From an uncultured Lachnospiraceae bacterium (GTDB lineage Bacteria; Bacillota; Clostridia; Lachnospirales; Lachnospiraceae): a DNA stretch of 12,881 nucleotides. The notes beneath the pieces were generated by a model, which was not told the origin of the DNA, did not search any database, and worked only from the letters and a program-made list of their open reading frames with translations. This document shows positions 1 to 6,285 of this stretch, piece after piece. The DNA is taken from the NCBI GenBank assembly GCA_937965795.1, contig CALCMD010000095.1, positions 1 through 12,881 of the forward strand, written 5' to 3'. The translations under genes and the position numbers were made by a program. Numbering within the stretch: the first letter of the stretch is position 1; each line of letters begins with the position of its first letter.

Positions 1-2
1 TA

Positions 3-11
3 TGTTATACT
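3..11 (+). promoter_or_regulatory. Extended -10 promoter element upstream of tRNA-Trp
   Basis: TGT-TATACT (3-11) matches the extended -10 pattern TGnTATAAT in 5 of 6 core bases. The expected -35 lies before the window, so the promoter is only half visible. Its start point near base 18 would give a short leader with two hairpins before the tRNA at 80. Confidence 0.4.
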
Positions 12-20
12 GTATGCGGT

Positions 21-67
21 TTTGAAGGTACATACTTCAAAAGAAGAGTCTGATGGATCAGACTCTT
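21..67 (+). other. Two adjacent hairpins in front of tRNA-Trp
   Basis: TTTGAAG (21-27) pairs with CTTCAAA (35-41). Immediately after, AAGAGTCTGAT (44-54) is the perfect complement of ATCAGACTCTT (57-67). The second hairpin is followed only by TTCCTT, so it may be a weak terminator of an upstream gene or a leader structure removed when the tRNA precursor is processed. Confidence 0.45.
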
Positions 68-79
68 TCCTTATAGTAA

Positions 80-150
80 AGGGGATTGGTCAAATGGTAT
101 GACAGGAGTCTCCAAAACTCTTAGCGGGAGTTCGATTCTCTCATCCCCTG
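80..150 (+). tRNA. tRNA-Trp (anticodon CCA)
   Basis: All cloverleaf arms can be read. The acceptor AGGGGAT (80-86) pairs with ATCCCCT (143-149), with discriminator G at 150. The D-stem GTCA (89-92) pairs with TGAC (100-103). The anticodon stem GGAGT (105-109) pairs with ACTCT (117-121) around the loop CTCCAAA, with anticodon CCA at 112-114. The T-arm lies at about 125-141 with the loop TTCGATT. The start with AGGGG is typical of tRNA-Trp in Firmicutes. The bases after 150 are TTA, so CCA is added after transcription. A terminator follows within five bases, so this is a single-gene tRNA unit or the end of one. Confidence 0.96.
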
Positions 151-154
151 TTAA

Positions 155-187
155 ATAAAGCCCATAAATACGGGCTTTATTTTTTTG
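155..187 (+). terminator. Rho-independent terminator of tRNA-Trp
   Basis: ATAAAGCCC (155-163) and GGGCTTTAT (172-180) form a 9-bp stem with an 8-base loop, followed by a run of T residues to 186. Confidence 0.93.
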
Positions 188-198
188 CGTAAGAATAA

Positions 199-238
199 GG
201 GAAAGCAGGGCCGCCGGGCTTTGTTTTCCCGTTTTTTT
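199..238 (+). terminator. Second terminator-like hairpin with flanking inverted repeat
   Basis: GGGAAA (199-204) pairs with TTTCCC (225-230) around a GC-rich centre, followed by GTTTTTTT. The structure is itself bracketed by TTGCGTAA (185-192) and TTACGCAA (248-255), a perfect 8-bp inverted repeat. It lies only 12 bases after the tRNA terminator, so it may be a back-up terminator or the end of a lost gene. Confidence 0.6.
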
Positions 239-292
239 GTGCGGAAATTACGCAAGGTAAAAAAAGTCCACATAAACAAGTAAAAAGGTTCC

Positions 293-322
293 TTATGGTT
301 CGGGCTTCTGAATTGCTATAAT
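293..322 (+). promoter_or_regulatory. Extended -10 promoter before the mini-ORF chain
   Basis: TGC-TATAAT (314-322) is a perfect extended -10 element. Only a weak -35 match is present (TTATGG at 293-298, 18-base spacer), as is usual for extended -10 promoters. The predicted start is near 329. No full-length gene follows. The first open frames are the tiny ones at 362-432. Confidence 0.6.
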
Positions 323-361
323 GTAGCTATAAAAACAACAGAACAGGTAAGAGCAATCAGA

Positions 362-379
362 ATGGAGGAAGAACTATGA
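362..379 (+). CDS. Five-codon mini-ORF (leader-like), overlaps the next start
   Basis: ATG at 362 reads MEEEL and stops at TGA 377-379. The stop overlaps the ATG of the next mini-ORF (ATGA, 376-379), an arrangement typical of translational coupling. The preceding GGTAAGAG is only a fair ribosome binding site. With five codons no function can be claimed, and chance is a real alternative. Confidence 0.2.
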   Translation: MEEEL

Positions 380-393
380 ACACAGGAGGATAG
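376..393 (+). CDS. Five-codon mini-ORF with strong ribosome binding site
   Basis: ATG at 376 reads MNTGG and stops at TAG 391-393. The GGAGG at 364-368 lies 7 bases ahead of the ATG, an ideal spacing. The stop directly abuts the next ATG at 394. It may be a regulatory upstream ORF or part of the start region of a gene whose body has been lost. Confidence 0.3.
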   Translation: MNTGG

Positions 394-432
394 ATGATGG
401 CAGGAGAGTTTTCAAGGATTGAAATAGAATGA
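394..432 (+). CDS. Twelve-codon mini-ORF, possible remnant of a lost gene
   Basis: Tandem ATG codons (394 and 397) read MMAGEFSRIEIE and stop at TGA 430-432. AGGAGG at 384-389 is placed 4 bases before the first ATG and 7 before the second, so the second is the better start. Promoter, ribosome binding site and start are all good while the coding part is tiny. That fits either a leader peptide or the 5' end of a gene truncated by deletion. No homologue is recognised. Confidence 0.3.
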   Translation: MMAGEFSRIEIE

Positions 433-721
433 CAATATTGCAGATTATTTTGAATTATCAATGAAATCTTGCTGTAAATGCAAAAAAACAATATGTATAA
501 CGTATATGGCAACTATTGTATTGTAACATAAGAAGAAAAAAAGCTATATTAAAGTTACGAACAGGGGTTATCTGTTTTTTCAGAGATTTATTTGGTTCCC
601 GGACGGATAGGGATCATTGGAAGGACAAGGTAATCTCTCTATGTCACAAATAACATTTTTAATTTTATGCAAAAACAGTTCTGGCGTGAGGAACTGTCTT
701 TTGCAGGAAGGAGCGTTTTTT
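433..721 (+). promoter_or_regulatory. Leader region of the secreted protein: promoter and hairpins
   Basis: AT-rich, with no gene-length frame. A sigma-A-like promoter can be read as TTGTAA (521-526), 18-base spacer, TATATT (545-550). AACAG (560-564) and CTGTT (572-576), followed by TTTT, form a weak hairpin. A better hairpin is ACAGTTC (675-681) with GAACTGT (691-697), followed by CTTTT. It lies just ahead of the ribosome binding site (AAGGAG, 708-713) of the gene at 722 and could act as an attenuator or affect initiation. Confidence 0.45.
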
Positions 722-2812
722 ATGAAAAGCAAAAGTTTCTCGTCAATTATTTCGCTTATGCTGGCATTGGTTTTGGCCTTAAGCGGAATCATGCCGTATA
801 TGCAGGTATCTGCGGCAGAATCATCTGCTGCAAACTACGATTCCTGGAAAATCCAGGACTGGGGCGGCGCCACAGATATTGAGGTTCAGGATGGCTGGAT
901 CGAAGCCAGAGAAAATGGATTTGTCCTGAATTATGACAAAATTATTGCAGACCGGGAAAAAGAGGGCCTGGTGCTTTATGACAGTCAGGCGGAGCAATAT
1001 GCGAACAGCGTGCTGGAAATGGATCTTACGGTGAGCGAAGCCGGAGATGCCGGACAGGTTGGATTTTACAGTGTGGCTCTTTTATCCCGTTTTCTGAACG
1101 GTGCGAACTGTGAAGGAATTGCGGTACATGACAAAGGAAGATTACAGCGTGCCGGTTATAAAGAGGGAAACGAAACTTGGGAATGGGTTCGAAATGATAA
1201 GAATGACTTTCTGTTTGGCGAGACCTACCATCTGAAAGTGGTTACGGAGGGAGAAACCTTAACGCTGTCCGCAGCAAAGAAAGGGGAAGAACTTCAGGAG
1301 CTGGTTTCTTTAACGATGAAGACGGGACTGGAAGCCAGTGGCTACGGTTTCCGCATCTGGAGGGGTGCAAAAAAGATTGCGATCGAAAACATCGTGCGTA
1401 CGGAGCTGAAAACGGATACGGAAGAAGGGTCGTGCCTGAATGAGACAGAGGCATCCGTGCCTGACGGCGAATGGGGGCAGGCGACGATCCAGATTCCTGT
1501 TACCTTCGCAGAAGGAGACAGTGTACAGTCCATCAGTGACGGTGAAATTGACCTGACAGAGGGAAGTCATTACAGTGTGGACATGGATAACAGCATCATT
1601 ACAATTTCGCCTGACTATATGAAGGGGCAGACGATAAAAGATGAAATTACATTGACGGTTTCCTTTGTCAGTGGAGCGCAGGGAACTTTTAAAATTGTTC
1701 GCGAAGCGTCGGAAAATAGCGGATGGGTATTCCAGAAGCAAAACAGCAGCGAAACCGTAACGCCTCAGGACGGTTGGGTAACCGTTTCAGAGAATGGTAC
1801 AAAAGCGGTTATTCATTATGGAAAGGTCGTAGAGGATGCCGGTGAAGGCTGGGTTATTTTTGATGGCAGCGCACCGCAGTATAAAAACAGTAATCTGGAG
1901 TACGATCTTACTTTTACGGACCCTACCCAGGGCGACTGGATTGCAGTAGCGCCAGTGACACGCGTTACGGATGGAAGAAACTATGAAGGTTTTGCTTTTA
2001 CAAGTGGGACAGGTCTGGAGAGACAGAGCCGAAGGGACGGCAGTGAGAGCTATGCGGGTATCAGCAATCTTCTTGGTATCAAATTCGAATATAATAAGAC
2101 CTATCATCTGCGAATGGAAACCATTGAAAATGTGATCATGGTTTATCTCACCCGTGATGGCGTGGAAGAGAAACTGACTTCCTTTGAGAGCCAGGCAGGG
2201 CTGGATAAGGGAAGCTATGGATTCCGTATCTGGCGAGGCAGCAAGACCATTACGCTGGAAAACATCAAACGTACGGAGATCGTGACATCCGCCCTGGAAC
2301 GCAGTACAGAGGTTTTGAGTAAGGATGCGTGGGGAAAAACTGGTGTTTCTATTCCAGTTCAATTTGGAAGCGAGGATGAAATCTCATCCATCATGAATGG
2401 GGATGAAACCCTGAATCCTGGAACGGATTATACGGTGGAAGACAGTGTATTTACCTTAAAACAGGAATACATTGCTGCACAGGAGGGAACCTTCCGCTTG
2501 CAGGTGAAGTTTGCAAAGGGAAGCGCATGTTCTCTGTGGATCGTACAGCGTGATTCGGTAGCGAAGGAATATACCTGGACGCCGGATCAGGGCGTCGATA
2601 TGTGGGAAAGTGTAGACGGAAGCGGAAGCTTTGAGCTGGCAGAGGACGGTAAGGCCATGCACGTGACCGGAACGAATGCTCTGATCAATAAGCTTGCCCC
2701 AATTGCCATTGACGGTGAGATTGAGATTACATTTGAAGCCTTACGTGATCTGGATGGTTATGATATGGGAGAAGAGCAGGAAGGCATACTATGTAAGGGT
2801 AAAAGCTTATAA
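722..2812 (+). CDS. Secreted multi-domain carbohydrate-binding-type protein, 3'-truncated
   Basis: The start at ATG 722 is preferred over upstream frames because AAGGAG (708-713) precedes it and a signal peptide begins there: positive MKSKS, hydrophobic core, cleavage near VSAA (about residue 32). The 696-residue product has an internal duplication. Two beta-sandwich, concanavalin-like domains (about 37-230 and 333-525) each end in a similar YGFRIWRG segment followed by ENI. Each is followed by a domain resembling the X2 carbohydrate-binding/Ig-like family (about 242-325 and 529-612), recognisable by an I..G...L..G..Y.V pattern. A third sandwich starts near 616 but stops after about 80 residues. 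No catalytic domain, sortase motif or anchor is visible. Directly after the stop, a fibronectin-III-like tail lies out of frame, so the natural protein was longer. Likely role: binding glycans outside the cell (inferred). The truncated form may not be functional. Confidence 0.8.
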   Translation: MKSKSFSSIISLMLALVLALSGIMPYMQVSAAESSAANYDSWKIQDWGGATDIEVQDGWIEARENGFVLNYDKIIADREKEGLVLYDSQAEQYANSVLEMDLTVSEAGDAGQVGFYSVALLSRFLNGANCEGIAVHDKGRLQRAGYKEGNETWEWVRNDKNDFLFGETYHLKVVTEGETLTLSAAKKGEELQELVSLTMKTGLEASGYGFRIWRGAKKIAIENIVRTELKTDTEEGSCLNETEASVPDGEWGQATIQIPVTFAEGDSVQSISDGEIDLTEGSHYSVDMDNSIITISPDYMKGQTIKDEITLTVSFVSGAQGTFKIVREASENSGWVFQKQNSSETVTPQDGWVTVSENGTKAVIHYGKVVEDAGEGWVIFDGSAPQYKNSNLEYDLTFTDPTQGDWIAVAPVTRVTDGRNYEGFAFTSGTGLERQSRRDGSESYAGISNLLGIKFEYNKTYHLRMETIENVIMVYLTRDGVEEKLTSFESQAGLDKGSYGFRIWRGSKTITLENIKRTEIVTSALERSTEVLSKDAWGKTGVSIPVQFGSEDEISSIMNGDETLNPGTDYTVEDSVFTLKQEYIAAQEGTFRLQVKFAKGSACSLWIVQRDSVAKEYTWTPDQGVDMWESVDGSGSFELAEDGKAMHVTGTNALINKLAPIAIDGEIEITFEALRDLDGYDMGEEQEGILCKGKSL

Positions 2813-2876
2813 GACAGTAAACGGCAAAAAAATCTTCACGGATATTGGAGCAAAGAAGAAAGTACGTGTGAAGTAA
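2784..2876 (+). pseudogene. Out-of-frame 3' remnant: fibronectin-III-like C-terminus
   Basis: In a frame different from the gene at 722, bases 2787-2876 encode YYVRVKAYKTVNGKKIF and then a Lys/Val-rich end (KKKVRVK), stopping at TAA 2874-2876. A last strand of this kind (YYVRVRAY.TVNGK) is the usual C-terminal end of fibronectin type III domains in large secreted Clostridia proteins. The rest of that domain and the remainder of the third sandwich domain are missing. I read this as the scar of a deletion that joined the two parts out of frame near 2770-2786. A sequencing indel alone would not explain the missing parts. Confidence 0.65.
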
Positions 2877-2928
2877 AGTACACAGGGACGATCCGGCAGG
2901 CTGTGACTTTCAGGAGCGGTCTGTCGGG

Positions 2929-2973
2929 AAATGTCCATGTATTTGTGGAAGCGCATATACATGGACATTTTCA
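2929..2973 (+). terminator. Long hairpin, probable terminator
   Basis: AAATGTCCATGTAT (2929-2942) is perfectly complementary to ATACATGGACATTT (2957-2970), a 14-bp stem with a 14-base loop. The trailing T-run is short (TTTTC), so termination efficiency is uncertain. A smaller imperfect hairpin, CCGGCAG (2893-2899) with CTGTCGG (2921-2927), precedes it. Confidence 0.6.
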
Positions 2974-3052
2974 TAAAAGATAAAATGCGCTCCCCTGATT
3001 TTAAATGGAACAAAGAGAACATCAATAGAATGAAAAAGAAGGAGGGAGGGGC

Positions 3053-3955
3053 ATGAGCTGTCTGAGACTTGAGGCGGAATCCGTGGTTCCGGATAAAAGT
3101 TCACCGCATGTCGTCTATATAGCGACTTCAAAATATGGAGGAGACTGGCACAGCACGCTGCATTCGCATCAGTGTACGGAGCTGTTTTATGTAGTTTCGG
3201 GAAAGGGGAGATTCCGAATCGAGGAGCTTGATTTTGCCGTGGAAGCAAATGAGATTGTGATTGTCAATTCTTATGTGGAGCACACGGAATACTCAGTTCC
3301 CCAAAGTCCGATGGAATATATCGTGGTCGGGATTGACGGGGTGGCATTTCTCCAAAATTCCGCCAGTGATTCCCGGTATTGTAAGCTGGAGAATAAATAT
3401 GAAAACAAAAAGATTTTTTACTATCTGCGTGAGATTTTCTCTGAGATGGAAAAGTGCAGTGAGAACTATGGAGTCATTACGGATCATCTGCTGGAGTTGA
3501 TTTCCTACAAATTGCTGCGCCAGAAACAAATGTCTATCACGGAACGTACTTCTGGTAAGGTTCATGCGGAATGTGCCAGAGCAAAGAAGTACATTGACGA
3601 AAATTTCATGGAGAATATTAGTCTCTCCTATCTGGCGGATATGGTACATATGAGCAAATACTATTTTAGTCATTCTTTTGTGAAGGAATATGGCGTGTCT
3701 CCCATTGGATATTTACAGAGGAAAAAGATCAATGAAAGCAAATATCTTTTGGCGCAGACAAACCACAGTATTTCTCAGATTGCACAGATTGTAGGCTTTT
3801 CTTCTGCAAATTATTTTACGCAGAGTTTTAAGCGCATGGAAGCAATGAGTCCTTCGGAATTTCGAAAAAAAATGGGAGGGAGAGTGGAAGAATCCAGAAG
3901 TTCAGATGAACATGCAAAAATTTATCACTGGGATGGCAGCAGAGACTTTCATTGA
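3053..3955 (+). CDS. AraC-family transcriptional regulator with cupin sensor domain
   Basis: 300 residues, a normal length for the family. The N-terminal half (about residues 20-100) is a cupin-type ligand pocket of the AraC_binding class, with the HSHQCTELFYVVSGKG stretch typical of its metal/sugar-binding strands. The C-terminal part (about 171-275) holds the paired helix-turn-helix DNA-binding domain: the first helix set near SLSYLADMVHMSKYYFSHSF and the second near ISQIAQIVGFSSANYFTQSF, followed by a MSPSEFRKK ending typical of the family. The start is supported by AAGGAGGG (3039-3046), 6 bases before ATG. Regulators of this type usually activate carbohydrate-use genes, and its position after the secreted glycan-binding-type protein suggests a shared theme. 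The target cannot be read from the sequence. Confidence 0.9.
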   Translation: MSCLRLEAESVVPDKSSPHVVYIATSKYGGDWHSTLHSHQCTELFYVVSGKGRFRIEELDFAVEANEIVIVNSYVEHTEYSVPQSPMEYIVVGIDGVAFLQNSASDSRYCKLENKYENKKIFYYLREIFSEMEKCSENYGVITDHLLELISYKLLRQKQMSITERTSGKVHAECARAKKYIDENFMENISLSYLADMVHMSKYYFSHSFVKEYGVSPIGYLQRKKINESKYLLAQTNHSISQIAQIVGFSSANYFTQSFKRMEAMSPSEFRKKMGGRVEESRSSDEHAKIYHWDGSRDFH

Positions 3956-3969
3956 AACAGACTTTAGGC

Positions 3970-3998
3970 TTTACAGAAAAAAGAGAACCCGCTATACT
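3970..3998 (+). promoter_or_regulatory. Sigma-A promoter of endonuclease IV gene
   Basis: TTTACA (3970-3975), 17-base spacer, TATACT (3993-3998). Both boxes match 5 of 6 consensus bases at ideal spacing. The start point is expected near 4005, about 38 bases before the ATG of the gene at 4043. Confidence 0.75.
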
Positions 3999-4042
3999 GA
4001 AATAGCAAATATTCATTATAGGGCAAGAACAGGAGAGCAGCT

Positions 4043-4879
4043 ATGTTTCATATAGGAAGTCATATCTCATCTGCAAAGGGCTATGCGGCTATGGGGCGGC
4101 AGGCGGTCAGGCTTGGAGCGGATACGTTTGCATTTTTTACGAGAAATCCCAGGGGAGGAAGCGCAAAAGCAATTTCTCAGCCGGATGTTGAACAGTATCT
4201 GGAAATTGCGGGAGAACATGGATTTGCGAAGATTGTAGCACATGCGCCGTATACGCTGAATGCGTGCGCCGCAAAAGAGGAGATTCGTACGTTTGCAAGG
4301 GAAACCTTTGCGGATGATCTGAAACGCATGGAATATACGCCGGGACAGTATTATAATTTTCATCCGGGAAGTCATGTGGGACAGGGGGCAGAAAAAGGAA
4401 TCGAGCTGATCGCAGAGATGCTGAATGCGAATCTGCAATCCGCACAGACAACGGTGGTACTGCTGGAAACCATGTCAGGAAAAGGCAGCGAAGTGGGAAG
4501 AACATTCGAGGAACTGCGTGCAATTATAGATCGGGTAGAATTATCGGACAAGCTGGGCGTATGTATGGACACCTGCCATGTCTGGGATGGAGGGTATGAT
4601 ATTGTGAATCATCTGGATGGAGTTTTAGAGGAGTTCGACAGGGTGATCGGACTGGAACGCCTGAAAGCCATTCATATCAATGACAGCATGAATCCGATGG
4701 GAAGCCATAAAGACCGTCATGCAAAAATTGGAGAGGGAAAGATCGGGCTGGAAGCATTCGGAAGGATTGTCCGGCATCCGGCATTGCAGGGGCTTCCCTT
4801 TATTCTGGAAACGCCGAATGACGATGCAGGCTGGGCGGCGGAGATTTCTATGCTCAGGCAGATGGCACAGGAGAGGTAA
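4043..4879 (+). CDS. nfo: Endonuclease IV (AP endonuclease, deoxyribonuclease IV)
   Basis: This 278-residue TIM-barrel enzyme cleaves the phosphodiester bond 5' to abasic sites in base excision repair. The length matches the family (about 280). The set of metal-binding residues of the tri-zinc site can be followed: His67 (AHAPY), His107 (NFHPGSH), Glu142 (LLETM), Asp176 and His179 (CMDTCH), His211 (AIHIND), Asp224 and His226 (KDRH), and Glu256 (ILETP). They align with the ligands known for the E. coli enzyme. Start: ATG preceded by AGGAGAG. It is a single-gene unit with its own promoter (3970-3998) and a terminator 17 bases after the stop. A DNA glycosylase at 10533 in the same window acts in the same kind of repair but is not linked to it as an operon. 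Confidence 0.97.
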   Translation: MFHIGSHISSAKGYAAMGRQAVRLGADTFAFFTRNPRGGSAKAISQPDVEQYLEIAGEHGFAKIVAHAPYTLNACAAKEEIRTFARETFADDLKRMEYTPGQYYNFHPGSHVGQGAEKGIELIAEMLNANLQSAQTTVVLLETMSGKGSEVGRTFEELRAIIDRVELSDKLGVCMDTCHVWDGGYDIVNHLDGVLEEFDRVIGLERLKAIHINDSMNPMGSHKDRHAKIGEGKIGLEAFGRIVRHPALQGLPFILETPNDDAGWAAEISMLRQMAQER

Positions 4880-4896
4880 AGTTTTTTCTGCAATAC

Positions 4897-4926
4897 AAAA
4901 GGACTAACATTTGTTAGTCCTTTTTC
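4897..4926. terminator. Bidirectional terminator between nfo and the tRNA pair
   Basis: AAAAGGACTAACA (4897-4909) is perfectly complementary to TGTTAGTCCTTTT (4912-4924), with flanking T5 on the plus strand and a T4 run on the minus strand. It can stop nfo transcription from the left and the tRNA-Glu/tRNA-Cys transcript from the right. Confidence 0.9.
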
Positions 4927-4928
4927 AG

Positions 4929-4999
4929 AGGCGACAACCAGATTTGAACTGGTGATCAGGGTGTTGCAGACCCACGCCTTACCACTTGGCTATGTCGCC
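4929..4999 (-). tRNA. tRNA-Cys (anticodon GCA)
   Basis: Read on the minus strand, the acceptor GGCGACA (5' end at 4999) pairs with TGTCGCC, with discriminator T at 4929. The D-loop contains AAGTGGTAA, and the anticodon loop CTGCAAC has GCA as anticodon, closed by GGGT/ACCC. The T-arm carries GTTCAAATC. CCA is not encoded. It lies 59 bases downstream of tRNA-Glu on the same strand, and the two are probably processed from one transcript. Confidence 0.96.
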
Positions 5000-5058
5000 T
5001 TACAGCTTTCATAGTATATCAAAAAGCCTCTCATTTGTCAAGAGAAAACTTTTCGAAA

Positions 5059-5130
5059 TGACTCCTACGGGAATCGAACCCGTGTTACCGCCGTGAAAGG
5101 GCGATGTCTTAACCGCTTGACCAAGGAGCC
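5059..5130 (-). tRNA. tRNA-Glu (anticodon TTC)
   Basis: On the minus strand the acceptor GGCTCCT (5' end at 5130) pairs with AGGAGTC, with discriminator A at 5059. The D-arm has the TCAAGCGGTTAAGA pattern of tRNA-Glu. The anticodon loop CTTTCAC carries TTC. The T-loop is TTCGATT. CCA is not encoded. It is the first gene of the two-tRNA unit. Confidence 0.96.
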
Positions 5131-5160
5131 AAAGTTATCCAGCCGTAACGACCGGATTCC

Positions 5161-5189
5161 ATAATAGCATAAAACGATGTGGAATGCAA
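5161..5189 (-). promoter_or_regulatory. Strong promoter of the tRNA-Glu/tRNA-Cys unit
   Basis: On the minus strand: TTGCAT (5189-5184), a 17-base spacer ending in TGC, then TATTAT (5166-5161). It has a good -35, ideal spacing and a TGn extended -10. It starts about 25 bases before the tRNA-Glu 5' end. Confidence 0.8.
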
Positions 5190-5249
5190 GCACTTTTTTT
5201 GGTAGAATAAAAAAGTCAGAACAAGAACGAAAGAAAAGAGAGGTAAAAG

Positions 5250-6269
5250 ATGATGGAAAGTGAAGATATACGCATTGACCGTTCGATTATACATATTCTG
5301 GATTCCAGTGTGGGAGTGCCCGTACTATCAGATGGGGAGCTGGAACACGGTTCCGATTTCGGGGATTTTCTGCGGGCACATATTCTGCGGATTGCGGGGA
5401 GCGATGAGGTGAAAAATTGCAGCTTTGATAAAGAGGAATCGGGGATTTATCCGCTGCTTTTGGAATGGAAGGATGAAAATTTCGCAGAGATTTCCAGGCA
5501 GATTGCCACGGAATTGTATACGATCATGAATGGGAATATTGATATTCCGGCAGCAGACCTTTTAGTGGTACAGTATTCGGTGGAGCAGCATCCGTATCTG
5601 GCGCTGTTGAAAATGAATTATAAGTCCAGCTATACCCATATGACGAATTCAGACCCGTGGGGAAACCATAACGACGTCATCAAATATAAGGCGATTCTTC
5701 CGGGAGAGAAGCAGAAGCTTGCGGAAGCCGCATTGATCAGCCTGGAGGACTATTCGATTCGGCTGATTGAGAAGAAGTATGAGGTCAACGGGGTGAAAAC
5801 CAATTATTTTTCCTCTTTATTTTTAAAATGCAGAGGTTCCATGTCGCCGAAAACAAAACTGGCAATCGTCAACCGGACAGTGATGGATGTGCAGAAAAAA
5901 TACTATGATGAATCAGAGCAGTTCGAGGTTCAGATGGAGGCAAAGAGCATCATCAATCAGGAGCTTTCCGAGAAGGGCAGTCTGGATGTGCCGACGGTAA
6001 TCGACCGTATTTTTAAGGACCAGGAAGAGATGAAAGAGGAGGTACAGGAGAAGCTGGAAAAGTGGAATATCACGGATACCCCGGTGGCGCCGCAGAATCC
6101 GGCGACCACCAGAAAGTTTGAAAAGCAGCATCTGCTGACGGATACGGGGATTGAGATCAAGATACCGATGGAAGCCTATCATAATAAAAATATGATCGAA
6201 TTTCTGACCAATCCGGACGGAACAATTTCCGTGCTGATTAAAAATGTTGGAAAAATCGAGAGCCGTTAA
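5250..6269 (+). CDS. Nucleoid-associated protein, YejK/NdpA family
   Basis: 339 residues, close to the usual length of the 37-kDa nucleoid-associated family (about 335). The N-terminal segment IDRSIIHILDSS, the long mixed central part with FLRAHILRI, and the late GIEIKIPMEAYHNKNMIEFLTNPDGT stretch near residue 300-325 fit that family. Family members bind DNA on the nucleoid, and their precise role is unclear. Start: tandem ATG codons at 5250 and 5253 after GAGAGG. The gene diverges from the tRNA-Glu promoter. A weak plus-strand -10 (TAGAAT, 5203-5208) could serve it. The next gene starts 16 bases after its stop, suggesting one transcript with the amidase. Confidence 0.85.
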   Translation: MMESEDIRIDRSIIHILDSSVGVPVLSDGELEHGSDFGDFLRAHILRIAGSDEVKNCSFDKEESGIYPLLLEWKDENFAEISRQIATELYTIMNGNIDIPAADLLVVQYSVEQHPYLALLKMNYKSSYTHMTNSDPWGNHNDVIKYKAILPGEKQKLAEAALISLEDYSIRLIEKKYEVNGVKTNYFSSLFLKCRGSMSPKTKLAIVNRTVMDVQKKYYDESEQFEVQMEAKSIINQELSEKGSLDVPTVIDRIFKDQEEMKEEVQEKLEKWNITDTPVAPQNPATTRKFEKQHLLTDTGIEIKIPMEAYHNKNMIEFLTNPDGTISVLIKNVGKIESR

Positions 6270-6285
6270 GGGGGAGGGGAAAGGA

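Noticed and set aside
617..721. 35-codon N-terminal extension of the secreted protein starting at TTG 617
   Set aside because: It has no good ribosome binding site, would place the signal peptide inside the protein, and runs through the leader hairpin. ATG 722 has AAGGAG and a proper signal peptide.
2694..2786. ATG-started frame at 2694 as an independent gene covering the fibronectin-like tail
   Set aside because: The part before 2784 is only another frame of the secreted gene's third domain, with no ribosome binding site; only the tail after 2787 looks like real protein.
4929..5130. Integration (att) site next to the tRNA genes
   Set aside because: No partial tRNA copy, integrase or shift in base composition is visible around the tRNA-Cys/tRNA-Glu pair.
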